Below, one piece after another: positions 14,434 through 23,724 of a stretch of DNA of 44,577 nt. The notes under the pieces were generated by a model, which saw only the letters and a list, made by a program, of their open reading frames with translations, was not told the origin of the DNA and ran no database searches. Source of the stretch: Gemmatimonadota bacterium (GTDB lineage Bacteria; Latescibacterota; UBA2968; UBA8231); assembly GCA_018672475.1 (NCBI GenBank), contig JABHFS010000150.1:1-44577 (forward strand), written 5' to 3'. The stretch's first letter is position 1, and every line of letters starts with the position of its first letter. Position numbers and translations under genes: made by a program.

Positions 14434-15612
14434 ATGAAGGGGTGGTCCAGTCATGGGGCTTGGGTATTATTGATGGTGGCAGCCTTGTGGTCTTGCGGTG
14501 ATGAAGAGGGCGAGGGTGAGCAGGGCAAAGACGCGGATCAAGTGTCATCGGAGACCGACAGCACAGCTGTAGATAGCACCCTAGCCGATAGTGCCGCGGT
14601 CGATTCGCTGGCGAAAAAAATAGAAGCGATACCGGTAGAGATCGCATTGGCCCATGCGGGTGAGATTTCTTCGTATTTGCTCTTCAATTCGACGATCGAG
14701 ACTGAGGCGACCGTCGAGATCTTCCCGCAGATTAGCGGCATGGTCGAACGCGTAATGGTCGAGGAGGGAGATCGCGTCGAAATCGGCGATACGCTAATCG
14801 CGATTGAGGACGAGCAACTGCGATTAGCGAACCGCGAGGCGCAGGTCAATCTCGATTATCAGCGTACGGGGTACAAGCGCACCGAAGAGATGTTCAAGCG
14901 CAAGCTGATCAGCGATCAGGAATTCGAAACGCGCAAATACGAGTTGGAGCAGGCCGGCCTGCGTCTCGAACGGACCCAACTCGACTTGGCGCATACGGTG
15001 ATCTTGGCGCCTTTTTCAGGTGTGATTACCGAGCGCTACGTACAGGTCGGCGCTCGAGTGGGGGGCAGTAGCAAGCTCTATGACCTGATCAAACTAGACG
15101 ATATGATCGCCCGCGTCTTCGTTCCCGGTCAGTATTTGACGGCCATCAACAACGGCCAACAGGGCGTTATCGCCTCGGAATTTCTGCCTAATAAAAGCTT
15201 CGAAGGTTGGGTCAAGCGCATCAGTCCGGTGGTCGATCCGCGCAGCGGGACCTTTAAGGTGACGGTCGGGGTACGCGATCACTTTGAGTATTTGCGGCCC
15301 GGCCTTTTTGTCAATGTGCGCATTGTCACCGACACCCACGAAAGGGCGATATTGATTCCGAAACAGGCGGTGGTTTACGATGGCGGCGATAAGTTCGTCT
15401 TTGCCGTCGTCGATACGGTCGCGGTGCGGATCAAGTTACAGCCCGGTTTTGAGGATGTCGAATTCGTCGAGGCGATGGCGGAGGTCAAAGAGGGCTCACC
15501 GATTATCGTCGTCGGCCAGAACGGACTCAAAGACGGCACTCGGGTGCGCGTAGTCAATAAGGATTGGGTCCCTAAGGTCAGTGCCGAGGCCGCCTCTGAC
15601 GACGAGGGTTAG
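14434..15612 (+). CDS. RND-efflux periplasmic adaptor (membrane fusion) lipoprotein
   Basis: A 392-residue HlyD/AcrA-like adaptor joining an inner-membrane RND pump to an outer-membrane channel. The signal peptide ends in ALWSC, so Cys21 is the lipobox cysteine. Residues 22-60 are an acidic Ser/Thr/Asp linker. The lipoyl half-motif is ISGMVERVMVEEGDRVEIGD (near 98), followed by a short hairpin of helices (LISDQEFETRKYELEQAG) and the second half-lipoyl APFSGVITERYVQVGARV. Then come beta-barrel (VDPRSGTFKVTVGVRD) and membrane-proximal domains. The ribosome binding site AGGAGG lies 6 nt before the ATG. The stop is 7 bp before the ATG of the RND pump, so the two form one operon. Confidence 0.93.
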   Translation: MKGWSSHGAWVLLMVAALWSCGDEEGEGEQGKDADQVSSETDSTAVDSTLADSAAVDSLAKKIEAIPVEIALAHAGEISSYLLFNSTIETEATVEIFPQISGMVERVMVEEGDRVEIGDTLIAIEDEQLRLANREAQVNLDYQRTGYKRTEEMFKRKLISDQEFETRKYELEQAGLRLERTQLDLAHTVILAPFSGVITERYVQVGARVGGSSKLYDLIKLDDMIARVFVPGQYLTAINNGQQGVIASEFLPNKSFEGWVKRISPVVDPRSGTFKVTVGVRDHFEYLRPGLFVNVRIVTDTHERAILIPKQAVVYDGGDKFVFAVVDTVAVRIKLQPGFEDVEFVEAMAEVKEGSPIIVVGQNGLKDGTRVRVVNKDWVPKVSAEAASDDEG

Positions 15613-15619
15613 ACACCGC

Positions 15620-18600
15620 ATGGAAGATCCTAAAAGCACATCGGCTTTTACGATCACGACCCGGCGGCCGGTCGCCATACTCATGGTGGTGCTGGCCGTC
15701 TGCGTATTCGGTGGGGTATCCTATCAGCGGCTTTCGCTGAACCTCATGCCGGATATCTCCTATCCGACATTGACGGTGCGCACCGAGTACCCGGGCACAG
15801 CGCCCGAAGAGGTTGAAACACTGCTTTCGCGCCCGCTGGAGCAGGAACTCGGGATTGTACCGCACCTAGTCAATATTAGTTCCATTTCCAAGGCCGGGCA
15901 GTCGGATATCATTCTCGAGTTTGAATGGGATACCGACATGAATGTCATGTCCCAGGAAGTGCGGGAAAAAGCCGACCGCGTCTTCTTACCTCAGGACGCC
16001 AAGAAACCTCTGTTATTGCGCTATGATCCTTCGCTAGACCCGATTATGCGTATCGGTCTGCACGGTCCGCAGGACCTCTTTGCGCTGCGCTATCTGGCCG
16101 AGCACGAGATCAAGCGCGAGTTGGAGGCGTTGGCCGGGGTGGCGGCGGTTAAGGTCAAGGGCGGCCTTGAAGAGGAGATTCACGTGGCGCTGAACGAGCG
16201 CCAGATCTCGGTGATGGGCTTGGATATCGCGCAGGTCAACCAGCGGCTGGCGCAAAATAACGTCAATCTGCCCGGCGGCAATTTGCGCGAAGGGCAGGTC
16301 GAATACCTGATCCGCACGCTCAACGAGTTTCAGACCATCGATGAGATCGCCAATTTGATCGTGGCCAGGCAGGGCGACGCCGATGTCTATCTGCGCGATA
16401 TCGCAGTGGTTTCCCGCGCCAACAGGGATCGCGAGATCATCACCCGAGTCAACGAGGCCGAGAGTGTTGAGATCGAAATCTACAAAGAGGCCGACGCCAA
16501 TATCGTCGCGGTGGCTGAGCAGGTGCGCAATACGCTCTACGGTTTGCCGCCGCAGCGCGAATATGTCGAGCAGTTAGCCCGGGCGGCTGAAGGGGAGCAA
16601 GAGGAGCAAGAGGAGCAAGAGGAGCAAGAAGAGCAAGAAGAGCAAGGGGAGGAAGAGGAGCAAGGGGAGGAAGAGGAAGAGGAGCAGGCGGCTGAAGAAG
16701 AGAGTGAAAGCGACAAAGAGGAAAGAGAAAAGGAAGAGCGGCAAGCGGAAAAAGAAGAAGCGGCGCGCAAGGCCATCGAACATTTGCGTTTGACGGATTT
16801 TATCAGCTACCGCCTGCCCGAAGGGACCGAGCTAGAATTCCTTTCGGACCAGTCGGGTTTTATTAAAAACTCCATCGAAGAAGTCGAGACCAGCGCGATT
16901 ATCGGCGGCGGCATGGCGGTGCTGGTGCTCTTTATATTTTTGCGCAATATAGTACATACGCTGATCATCGGTCTGACGATTCCAGTTTCTATTGTCGCGA
17001 CATTTGCGCCGATGTTTATGTTCGACGTGTCGCTCAATATCATGTCGCTCGGCGGGCTGGCCTTGGGGATCGGGATGTTGGTCGACAACTCGATCGTCGT
17101 TCTGGAGAGCATTTTCCGCTGTCGAGAGGAGGGCGACGACCTAGTCACTGCGACGGTCCGCGGCACCGGCGAGGTGGGCACCGCGGTCTTTGCCTCAACG
17201 CTGACGACCATTACCGTGTTTTTCCCGATTGTCTTTGTCGAGGGTATCGCCGGGCAGATTTTCGGCGATATGGCGTTGACGGTAGTGTTTTCGCTTTTGG
17301 CTTCGCTGGGCGTGGCGTTGTTTTTTATTCCGATGCTCGCTTCGCGCCGACTCAATACCGAAGGCGGTTTGGCCGAAGAGTTGGGCCGCAGCGACTTTCT
17401 ACGCTTGCAGGCGCTGAGCCGCGCTCGCGCGGAAATCGCCAAAGAGGGCGGCATGCTGCAGAAAGTGCCAGGCATCGCCTTGGCCTTGCCCTATATGGTC
17501 TATGAGGTTTTGTTGCGGGTGCTCTTGGCGGCGGTGACGCTGGTGGCGGCGGTGCTCAAGGCGGCTTTTATCCTCGTCAGTGAATTACTATGGTGGTTGA
17601 TCAAGCCAATCGAGCACTTCTGGATCAAGCGCGAGCTTACTTTTCAGTGTTGGATCAATACCTGGGCTGCTGAGACCCGCGTTGGCAAGTGGACCTTTTT
17701 CGAACGCGTCTGGCCGGGCATACTCACTTTCGAGTCACCGGTGATTCTCGCCGAGACCTTGCAGCGCTATTGGCGTTGGGTCGTCGGGTCGAAACGATTG
17801 ATATGGAAGATCCTCAAGTTAGTGATTTTTCCGCTCGCAGTGGTCTATTTGGTGGGGGTGCGCTTTATGCTAGGCACGGTGCTGCGATTGGTGGCTATCG
17901 TCTTACATGTGGCGCTGATGTTGGTGGGGTTGGTGGTAGTACTGGCGCTCTTTCTGCTGGCGATGGTGCTGATGCCGCTATTCTTGCCGGTGCTCTATCT
18001 ATTTGAAAAGTGTTTCGGGCTGATACAACGGGGCTATCCGTTGCTCTTGGGCTGGGCGCTCAACCAGCGATTTTTGGTAATCGGCGGGGTGTTGGCCGCG
18101 ATGCTATTCTGCTGGCAGAAGCTATTGCCCGAACTGGGTACGGAGCTGATTCCCCAGGTCTACCAGGCCGAGTTCAACCTCGATCTCAGCCTGCCGGTGG
18201 GCACGCCGCTAGAGAAGACCGCCGAGATCGTGGGCCAGATCGAGAAAATCGTGCAACAACAACCCGAAGTCGAGCGCATGGCGACGACGGTGGGCACGGA
18301 CCGGTCGGCGAGTTCGTCGTCGGAGGAAGGCGAGCATACGGCCCAGGTGACGATCCGTATGATGGAGGGGGCTAACGCGGCGCAGGAGGATGTGCTGATC
18401 CGGCGCTTGCGGGATCTGGTCAACGATATCCCCGAGATCGAGGTCGAAGTATCGCACCCAGCGCTCTTTAGTTTTAAAACGCCGATTGAGGTCGAGATTC
18501 GCGGTTATGGACTGCGCGAATTGCGGCAGTTGAGCTTAGAGGCCGAGTCTCGGATGGCGAGCCTGCCCGGATTGGTCGACGTCAAGTCGTCGTTGCAGGC

Positions 18601-19537
18601 GGGCAATCCCGAGCTGCAGATCAGCTACAAACGCGACCGACTGGCCACCTATGGTTTGTCCCTGCGCAATGTCGCTGAGTTGGTGCGCCACAAGGTGCAG
18701 GGCAAGGTCGCCACCGATTTTCGCCAGGATGAACGGCAGATCGACGTGTTGGTGCGGTTGCGCGAGGAGGACCGTCTCGGTCTCGAGGAGTTGCGCCGGT
18801 TGATCATCAACCCCAACTCGGAGATCCCGATCGCACTGTCAGCGGTGGCCGATATCCGGGTCAGCGAGGGGCCGAGCGAGATTCGCCGCATCGACCAGCA
18901 GCGCGCCGCGGTGGTCACCGCCAATATCCAGGGTGTCGATCTCGGCACGGCGTCGGCACTGATTCACGACGAGTTGGGGCGGATGGACTTCCCGAACGGT
19001 TTTGATTTCTTGATCAGCGGCCAGAACGAGGAAATGGAGACCTCGATGCAGAGTCTCTATTTTGCGCTGGGTTTGGCGATCTTTTTGGTCTATGTGGTAA
19101 TGGCCAGCCAGTTCGAATCGCTGGTACACCCCTTTGTTATCATGTTCACCGTGCCCTTGGCACTGATCGGCGTGGTGGTGGCGCTCTATTGGGCGCAGGT
19201 GCCGATTAGCGTGGTGGTCTTTATCGGTCTGATTATGCTGGCCGGCATTGTCGTCAATAATGCCATCGTACTCGTCGACTACATTAATACATTGCGCCGC
19301 AATGGCATGAAAAAAACCCAGGCGATAATACAGGCCGGTGAGGTGCGTTTGCGCCCGATTGCGATGACTACTGCGACGACGGTCTTGGGATTATTGCCGA
19401 TGGCTTTGGGGTTGGGTGAAGGCGCTGAGATTCGCACTCCGATGGCCTTGACCGTAATTGCCGGTCTCATTTCTTCGACATTCCTCACCTTGGTCGTGAT
19501 CCCGACGGTTTACTCGCTGGTTGATCGTCGTGCCTAG
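15620..19537 (+). CDS. RND (HAE1-type) efflux pump with acidic tract and enlarged TM6-TM7 linker
   Basis: A 1305-residue inner-membrane proton-driven pump; relatives are about 1020-1050 residues. The ATG at 15620 (MEDPKSTS) follows GAGGG and lies after the adaptor stop; an upstream in-frame ATG at 15581 overlaps the adaptor. TM1 is near 14-36 (PVAILMVVLAVCVFGGVSY), TM2-TM6 near 415-575 with the charge-relay GIGMLVDNSIVVLES, and TM7-TM12 after 815. Residues about 325-385 are an extreme Glu/Gln tract ahead of LRLTDFISYRLPEG, in the first periplasmic half. Residues 578-812 replace the usual short TM6-TM7 linker with about 235 residues containing two long hydrophobic blocks. Both insertions keep the frame. 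Substrate unknown. Confidence 0.9.
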   Translation: MEDPKSTSAFTITTRRPVAILMVVLAVCVFGGVSYQRLSLNLMPDISYPTLTVRTEYPGTAPEEVETLLSRPLEQELGIVPHLVNISSISKAGQSDIILEFEWDTDMNVMSQEVREKADRVFLPQDAKKPLLLRYDPSLDPIMRIGLHGPQDLFALRYLAEHEIKRELEALAGVAAVKVKGGLEEEIHVALNERQISVMGLDIAQVNQRLAQNNVNLPGGNLREGQVEYLIRTLNEFQTIDEIANLIVARQGDADVYLRDIAVVSRANRDREIITRVNEAESVEIEIYKEADANIVAVAEQVRNTLYGLPPQREYVEQLARAAEGEQEEQEEQEEQEEQEEQGEEEEQGEEEEEEQAAEEESESDKEEREKEERQAEKEEAARKAIEHLRLTDFISYRLPEGTELEFLSDQSGFIKNSIEEVETSAIIGGGMAVLVLFIFLRNIVHTLIIGLTIPVSIVATFAPMFMFDVSLNIMSLGGLALGIGMLVDNSIVVLESIFRCREEGDDLVTATVRGTGEVGTAVFASTLTTITVFFPIVFVEGIAGQIFGDMALTVVFSLLASLGVALFFIPMLASRRLNTEGGLAEELGRSDFLRLQALSRARAEIAKEGGMLQKVPGIALALPYMVYEVLLRVLLAAVTLVAAVLKAAFILVSELLWWLIKPIEHFWIKRELTFQCWINTWAAETRVGKWTFFERVWPGILTFESPVILAETLQRYWRWVVGSKRLIWKILKLVIFPLAVVYLVGVRFMLGTVLRLVAIVLHVALMLVGLVVVLALFLLAMVLMPLFLPVLYLFEKCFGLIQRGYPLLLGWALNQRFLVIGGVLAAMLFCWQKLLPELGTELIPQVYQAEFNLDLSLPVGTPLEKTAEIVGQIEKIVQQQPEVERMATTVGTDRSASSSSEEGEHTAQVTIRMMEGANAAQEDVLIRRLRDLVNDIPEIEVEVSHPALFSFKTPIEVEIRGYGLRELRQLSLEAESRMASLPGLVDVKSSLQAGNPELQISYKRDRLATYGLSLRNVAELVRHKVQGKVATDFRQDERQIDVLVRLREEDRLGLEELRRLIINPNSEIPIALSAVADIRVSEGPSEIRRIDQQRAAVVTANIQGVDLGTASALIHDELGRMDFPNGFDFLISGQNEEMETSMQSLYFALGLAIFLVYVVMASQFESLVHPFVIMFTVPLALIGVVVALYWAQVPISVVVFIGLIMLAGIVVNNAIVLVDYINTLRRNGMKKTQAIIQAGEVRLRPIAMTTATTVLGLLPMALGLGEGAEIRTPMALTVIAGLISSTFLTLVVIPTVYSLVDRRA
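16593..16690 (+). repeat. Tandem 9-bp GAGGAGCAA-type repeat inside the RND pump gene
   Basis: Near-perfect GAG-GAG-CAA units encode Glu-Glu-Gln repeats, degrading into Glu-rich codons downstream to about 16745. Such arrays expand or contract by slippage in steps of three codons. Confidence 0.85.
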
Positions 19538-19553
19538 GTGGCGTGCGGGGTAA

Positions 19554-20462
19554 AGAAGGACAAACAATACCCACTGCCAGCGTTTTTCGGTTGAGCGGCC
19601 GGTGACTGTGGTGATGTTGTTGATCGCGTTATTGGTCGTCGGCTATATCGCCTATACGCGAATCCCGTTGACGCTTTTCCCCGATGGCTTTGATTATCCT
19701 CGGCTCTTTGCCTGGGCCAACTATCCCAATGCTGGCGCGGTCGAGGTTGAGCAGAAGGTGGTGCACCATCTCGAAGAGGCCATCGCCCAAGTCAGCCGGG
19801 TCAAGAAAATCCAATCCAGCGCCTATAGCGGCGGCGGCAACGCCCGGGTCGAGTTCCAGAAGGGCACGGATTTGCAGCGGGCCTTCGCCGAGATGAAGGA
19901 CCGTTTGGACCGGGTGATGCCCGAGATGCCCGACGAGATCGAGCAGTTGTGGATCCGCCGCTGGGATCAGAACGACATCCCGATCATGGAAGGCGCGATT
20001 GTCTTCGATACTCCGAAGGCCGATACGCGCTTTCTGATTGACACTTATCTGGAACCGGCGATGCGCCGTGTCGATGGGGTGGGCAATGTCGATATCTGGG
20101 GATCGCGCAGCAAGCAGGTCTTGATCGAGCTAGATCAGGGCAAGGTGCGCGGACACGGGGCCAATATCTACGACGCGGTCCAGAGTCTACGCGACCAGAA
20201 TCTCACGGTCCCAGGCGGTTGGGTGATTGAGGGCGGCAAGAAGAGTTATGTTCGGTCGGTCGGGCGTTTCCAGGATGGTGGGGCTGGCCTACGCGCGCTT
20301 GGGCCGGACGATGATGGGGGGCTTGTTGGCGTCAATGGTGCTGACGTTGATGCTGGTGCCTTTGTTCTACACCTTCTTCGATGACTTCCGCGATGTGGCG
20401 CAGAAGATCATGGCCTCGGCCTTTGGCAAGAAGAGGAGGCCGCGGAGCCGGAGGTGTCCTGA
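19554..20462 (+). pseudogene. Remnant of a second RND efflux pump gene (internally deleted)
   Basis: The first part reads QRFSVERPVTVVMLL and continues through an RND porter start (IPLTLFPDGFDYP, GNVDIWGSRSKQV, GGKKSYVRSVGRFQ). From about 20271 the family sequence jumps to the C-terminal end of an RND pump in another frame (ARLGRTMMGGLLASM, VPLFYTFFDDFRDVAQ), so about 750 residues are missing. A further shift appears near 20430: restoring one base after GKK would give EEAAEPEVS and the TGA at 20460-20462. No in-frame ATG/GTG/TTG begins before GTG 19602, which is inside the conserved N-terminus. Three lesions argue for decay, not a functional small protein. An assembly collapse is the main alternative. 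It lies 16 bp after the intact pump gene. Confidence 0.85.
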
Positions 20463-20524
20463 GCATTGTAGATAGGTATTGCGGTTTTATGTGTTGGTAG
20501 CAAAGCAAAGAAACAATGAAAACG

Positions 20525-20561
20525 GCCACCGGGAGTTCGATCTTCCGGTGGCTTATTTTTT
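20525..20561 (+). terminator. Intrinsic terminator after the RND genes
   Basis: Stem 20525-20535 with 20542-20552 (GCCACCGG with CCGGTGGC outermost, one G-U inside), loop TTCGAT, then TTATTTTTTT at 20553-20561. It serves the plus-strand RND operon and, read from the other side, may also help end the minus-strand glycosyltransferase gene. Confidence 0.85.
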
Positions 20562-20606
20562 CGGCGGGGGCGCAGGGTTTAAAATGTATTGGGAACAATC
20601 AGAGGT

Positions 20607-22115
20607 TTATCGGTTAACCTGGAATATCTGGTACGCCACGGCGGTACAACCGGGGTATTCGCGTTGCAATTCGGCGACTTGCGTTCGCCGTGGGTAAATA
20701 GTGGTGAGTGATTCCGGCCATACGGTGCCCGTGCGCACCGCGAAGAGCGCTGTCGCCGGATAAGACGGGCCGACCGCCGCGGAAAAGTCCGTCAAATCGC
20801 GAAACCGCGGATCGTCTATAGTATAATACGCCCTTGCCGTCAGTTCATAGTACGCCATCGTAAACGGAATGCTGTACTGCGTACTGATTAAAGGTGAGAA
20901 CGGATAGATGTTCTTCCTGCGCAGCATTTCTTCGAAATCCCAGGTAAACTGCTGCCAACCGCTGTATTCGCAAAGTCGCTCGCTCCACGAATACGACGGC
21001 TCGCGTCCTTTATCTTCGTTCGAGACCAATCCGAGATAGGTTTTGTCTAGGCCACTCTGTTCGCTGAGCGCGCTATAGAGCCCGGGGTATTTCAGCCCAA
21101 CGCCGATGACGGCTGATTGCAGCAGGCCGCAGGCGACCGCGCAGACCAGCAGCCAGCGTTTTGTCGGTCGTGCAAAGGCCAGGGGCCACAGGCTCAAAAA
21201 ACCCGGCAGGATCCAATTGCCCTTGATTTGGCCGCGGGTGAGGGCAAAAAAAAGAAAAGCGCCGACGGTGCACAGCGCGGGGAGCAGCACTTGCAGGTCG
21301 CGCCCTTTTATCGCTTGGGCCAAGCCGCGGTAGAGCAAATACAGCAAGAAGGGCGAGACGAAGAACAGGGGATTGACGATAAAGAAAAACAGGCGCGAAA
21401 AAGGATCGCTGAGATCTTCGATGCGCGAGAGGGTGCTCAGCGTTTGCGGCAGGTAAAAGGCGGTGCTAAGCTGGGCGTAGACAAGCGGTGAAGCGACGAT
21501 AAATGCGGGCAGCAGGAAGGCGGCTAATAGTTGCCAGCGATTTCTCGCCGGTTGTGTTAGCAAGATCCACAGCCCCAGGCCGCCGACCAGGAAAGCGCCC
21601 GAATATTTGCAGAGCACGGCGCAGCCGCCCGCGATGCCCATGAGTATATACGGGCGCAGGCCGGGTGTGGTTTCGGTTTGGCGTGCCATATAGAGCGCGG
21701 ATAACCAGCAGGGGACCAGAAAGCCGTCCGGGTGCAGGTAAGAACTGGTGTGCCAAGTCCAATGGCTTAGGGCAAAGGCGGCGGCGGCCCACAGGGATAG
21801 GCGTTCGTCGAGATCTTGTATGCGGCAGAGTCTATAGATGAGCACCGTCGACAAAGTGCCCAAAAGAATCGCCGGTAGGCGCAGGAACCACTCCTGGTGC
21901 GGGGCGATCGCGTGCGCCAGTTTGAGGATGGCGAAGGGCAGTAAGGCGTAGGAGGCGTCGAGGTGCTGGCCCCAATACCAGTAGACGGCTTCGTCCTTAC
22001 CGAGTTCGACATCGGCGACCAGCCAAAGTCTCAGCAGGGTATAGACCGCGAGCAGGATCCACCAGGATGGATTGACGCTGTTGGGGCTACCGTGTATATT
22101 GTAAAACCGATGCAA
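20607..22115 (-). CDS. GT39/ArnT-like integral membrane glycosyltransferase
   Basis: A 502-residue polytopic protein with the PMT/ArnT fold (C-type glycosyltransferase using a lipid-linked sugar donor). The hallmark acidic start after TM1 is VELGKDEAVYWYWGQH (near 37), with the catalytic Asp-Glu pair. LLPFAILKLAHAIAP and FLRLPAILLGTLSTVLIYRL follow, then about ten hydrophobic helices. The C-terminal soluble domain has STQYSIPFTMAYY and TALFAVRTG. Substrate and acceptor cannot be read; relatives modify lipid A, polyprenol-linked glycans or exported proteins. It is a lone minus-strand gene, divergent from clpP with only 35 bp between, so promoters must overlap the coding ends. Confidence 0.8.
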   Translation of the reverse strand: MHRFYNIHGSPNSVNPSWWILLAVYTLLRLWLVADVELGKDEAVYWYWGQHLDASYALLPFAILKLAHAIAPHQEWFLRLPAILLGTLSTVLIYRLCRIQDLDERLSLWAAAAFALSHWTWHTSSYLHPDGFLVPCWLSALYMARQTETTPGLRPYILMGIAGGCAVLCKYSGAFLVGGLGLWILLTQPARNRWQLLAAFLLPAFIVASPLVYAQLSTAFYLPQTLSTLSRIEDLSDPFSRLFFFIVNPLFFVSPFLLYLLYRGLAQAIKGRDLQVLLPALCTVGAFLFFALTRGQIKGNWILPGFLSLWPLAFARPTKRWLLVCAVACGLLQSAVIGVGLKYPGLYSALSEQSGLDKTYLGLVSNEDKGREPSYSWSERLCEYSGWQQFTWDFEEMLRRKNIYPFSPLISTQYSIPFTMAYYELTARAYYTIDDPRFRDLTDFSAAVGPSYPATALFAVRTGTVWPESLTTIYPRRTQVAELQREYPGCTAVAYQIFQVNR

Positions 22116-22150
22116 AATAAGATGATCCGACGTTATTAGGAGACGTTTCG

Positions 22151-22756
22151 ATGGCCGAAAAAGACGAAGATCTGCTAAAAAATCTCCAGGAAAAAAACCT
22201 CGAGCTGAGTTTGTACAAAGCGCGTAAAATATTTCTTTGGTCCGATGTTAACGACGAATCGGCCAAGGCCGTGGTCACCCGCCTGATCTCGCTGGATATC
22301 GAGGACCCGAAAGAAGAAATCGTCCTCTACATCAACAGCCCCGGCGGTTCGGTTACCGAAGGCATGGCCATTTACGATGCGATGTTGGCGATCGAGGCCC
22401 CGGTCTCTACGGTGTGCATGGGCATGGCGATGAGCATGGGATCGTTTCTCTTGGCCGCCGGCGAGCCCGGGCGTCGCTTCGCCTGGCCGCACGCGCGTAT
22501 TATGATCCATCAGCCGCTAATCATGGGCACCGTCACCGGCACCGCCACCGACCTGGATATCCGCGCTAAGGAGACGATCCGCCTGCGCGGGGAGCTCAAC
22601 GAGCTCTACGCCAAGCACACCGGCCGGGATGTAGAAAAGATCGCCAACGATACCGACCGCGATTTCTTTATGTCGGCGCAAGAAGCCAAGGAATACGGTC
22701 TGCTCGACGATGTGATCATGACGACGGCCCCCGCGCCGAATGGCCAAGTAAAATAA
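22151..22756 (+). CDS. clpP: ATP-dependent Clp protease proteolytic subunit
   Basis: The serine protease that forms the tetradecameric chamber used with ClpX/ClpA-type unfoldases. 201 residues, normal size. Catalytic triad by alignment: Ser95 (GMAMSMGSFLLAAG), His120 (ARIMIHQP) and Asp171 (DTDRDFFMSAQEA). The GGSVTEGMAIYD oxyanion region is present near 65. A two-residue longer loop after the His (LIMGTVTGTATD) differs from E. coli. The ribosome binding site TTAGGAG sits before the ATG. The gene has its own strong terminator and is not next to clpX or tig as in many genomes, so it may be one of several clpP copies; this cannot be judged from the window. Confidence 0.95.
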   Translation: MAEKDEDLLKNLQEKNLELSLYKARKIFLWSDVNDESAKAVVTRLISLDIEDPKEEIVLYINSPGGSVTEGMAIYDAMLAIEAPVSTVCMGMAMSMGSFLLAAGEPGRRFAWPHARIMIHQPLIMGTVTGTATDLDIRAKETIRLRGELNELYAKHTGRDVEKIANDTDRDFFMSAQEAKEYGLLDDVIMTTAPAPNGQVK

Positions 22757-22785
22757 TAATATTCGTAAGCCCGTATTAGATGGTG

Positions 22786-22815
22786 CGCCGGCTCCTTTGG
22801 GGGCCGGCGTTTTTT
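22786..22815 (+). terminator. Intrinsic terminator of clpP
   Basis: Stem of 10 bp (22786-22795 with 22800-22809, GC-rich outer 7 bp perfect), loop TTTG, then six T at 22810-22815. Lies 30 bp after the clpP stop and touches the mutM stop on the other strand. Confidence 0.9.
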
Positions 22816-23620
22816 ATTGGCAGCTCGGGCAATAAAAAGTATTGCGCCCACTCAGATACAGGCTTTCGATCGACGTGGCACAGACGCGGCATGCTTCCCC
22901 CTCGCGGCCATAGACATTGAGCTTCTGTTGGAAACGTCCACCTTCACCAGAGCCCCTGTAATCACTGATAGTCGTCCCACCTCGGCGGATGGCGGCGCGC
23001 AGGACTTTTTTGATCTCTTTGACCAATAGGGCCAGGTCGTCGGGCTCGACAGCCGAGGCTGGGGTCGCCGGATGGATGCGGGCGCGAAAGAGCGCTTCGC
23101 TGGCGTAGATATTGCCCACGCCGACGACAATGGAATTATCCATGACCAGCGTCTTGATCGGGCTTTTGCGCTGTTGGCATTGCGCGACAAGATAGCGGGT
23201 GTTGAAGGCCGGCACTAATGGCTCGGGGCCGAGTTTTTGCAGATAGCGGCAGGTGTGCTCCTCGCCTTCGGCGAGCACCAAGACTATGCCGAAACGCCGT
23301 GGGTCGTTGTAGATCAGCGTTGACCCGTCGTCAAACTCAAAGGTGACGTGATCGTGTTTTTCGCCCTCGGGCCTGAAGAGCAGGTTGCCGCTCATGCCGA
23401 GGTGGACTAGCAAGGTTCGGCCCGATTGCAGATCGAGCAGCAGGAATTTTGCTCGGCGACGGGCGGCGATAAAGCGGTCGCCGATCAGGGCGCGCAGCGC
23501 CGAGCGCGGCAGGGGCTCGCGCAGGCGTTTGTCGCTGGTGCGGACACGGGTGATCGGTCGGCCTAATAAATGGCGCTGCATGGCGCCGCGCACGGTTTCG
23601 ACTTCGGGTAATTCGGGCAT
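22814..23620 (-). CDS. mutM: Formamidopyrimidine-DNA glycosylase (MutM/Fpg)
   Basis: A base-excision repair enzyme that removes 8-oxoguanine and formamidopyrimidines and cuts the strand by beta,delta-elimination. 268 residues, full length. The N-terminal catalytic Pro2-Glu3 is in MPELPEVETVRG, the essential Lys is in RRRAKFLLLDL near 57, and HLGMSGNL, NDPRRFG and VGVGNIYASEALF are present. The C-terminal zinc finger is CRVC then CPSC near 246-266. It runs convergent to clpP and shares the 22800 region with the clpP terminator. The start ATG lies about 100 bp from the divergent DUF5069 gene. Confidence 0.95.
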   Translation of the reverse strand: MPELPEVETVRGAMQRHLLGRPITRVRTSDKRLREPLPRSALRALIGDRFIAARRRAKFLLLDLQSGRTLLVHLGMSGNLLFRPEGEKHDHVTFEFDDGSTLIYNDPRRFGIVLVLAEGEEHTCRYLQKLGPEPLVPAFNTRYLVAQCQQRKSPIKTLVMDNSIVVGVGNIYASEALFRARIHPATPASAVEPDDLALLVKEIKKVLRAAIRRGGTTISDYRGSGEGGRFQQKLNVYGREGEACRVCATSIESLYLSGRNTFYCPSCQ

Positions 23621-23724
23621 GGGGAAAGAGTATAGTCGTCGTCTGAAAAAGCGTCAAATATTGCCGGTAATCGGCTGGCTCATATATTGATTGAGACGAA
23701 ACCCATAAGCTAGGAGTAAGGAAA

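Noticed and set aside
16574..16783. Hydrophobic minus-strand frame (Leu/Phe/Ser-rich) opposite the RND acidic tract
   Set aside because: GAG/CAA codons read backwards give CTC/TTG, i.e. Leu runs; not a real membrane protein.
20479..20697. Plus-strand frame of 72 codons spanning the terminator after the RND genes
   Set aside because: Contains an intrinsic terminator and overlaps the glycosyltransferase gene antisense.
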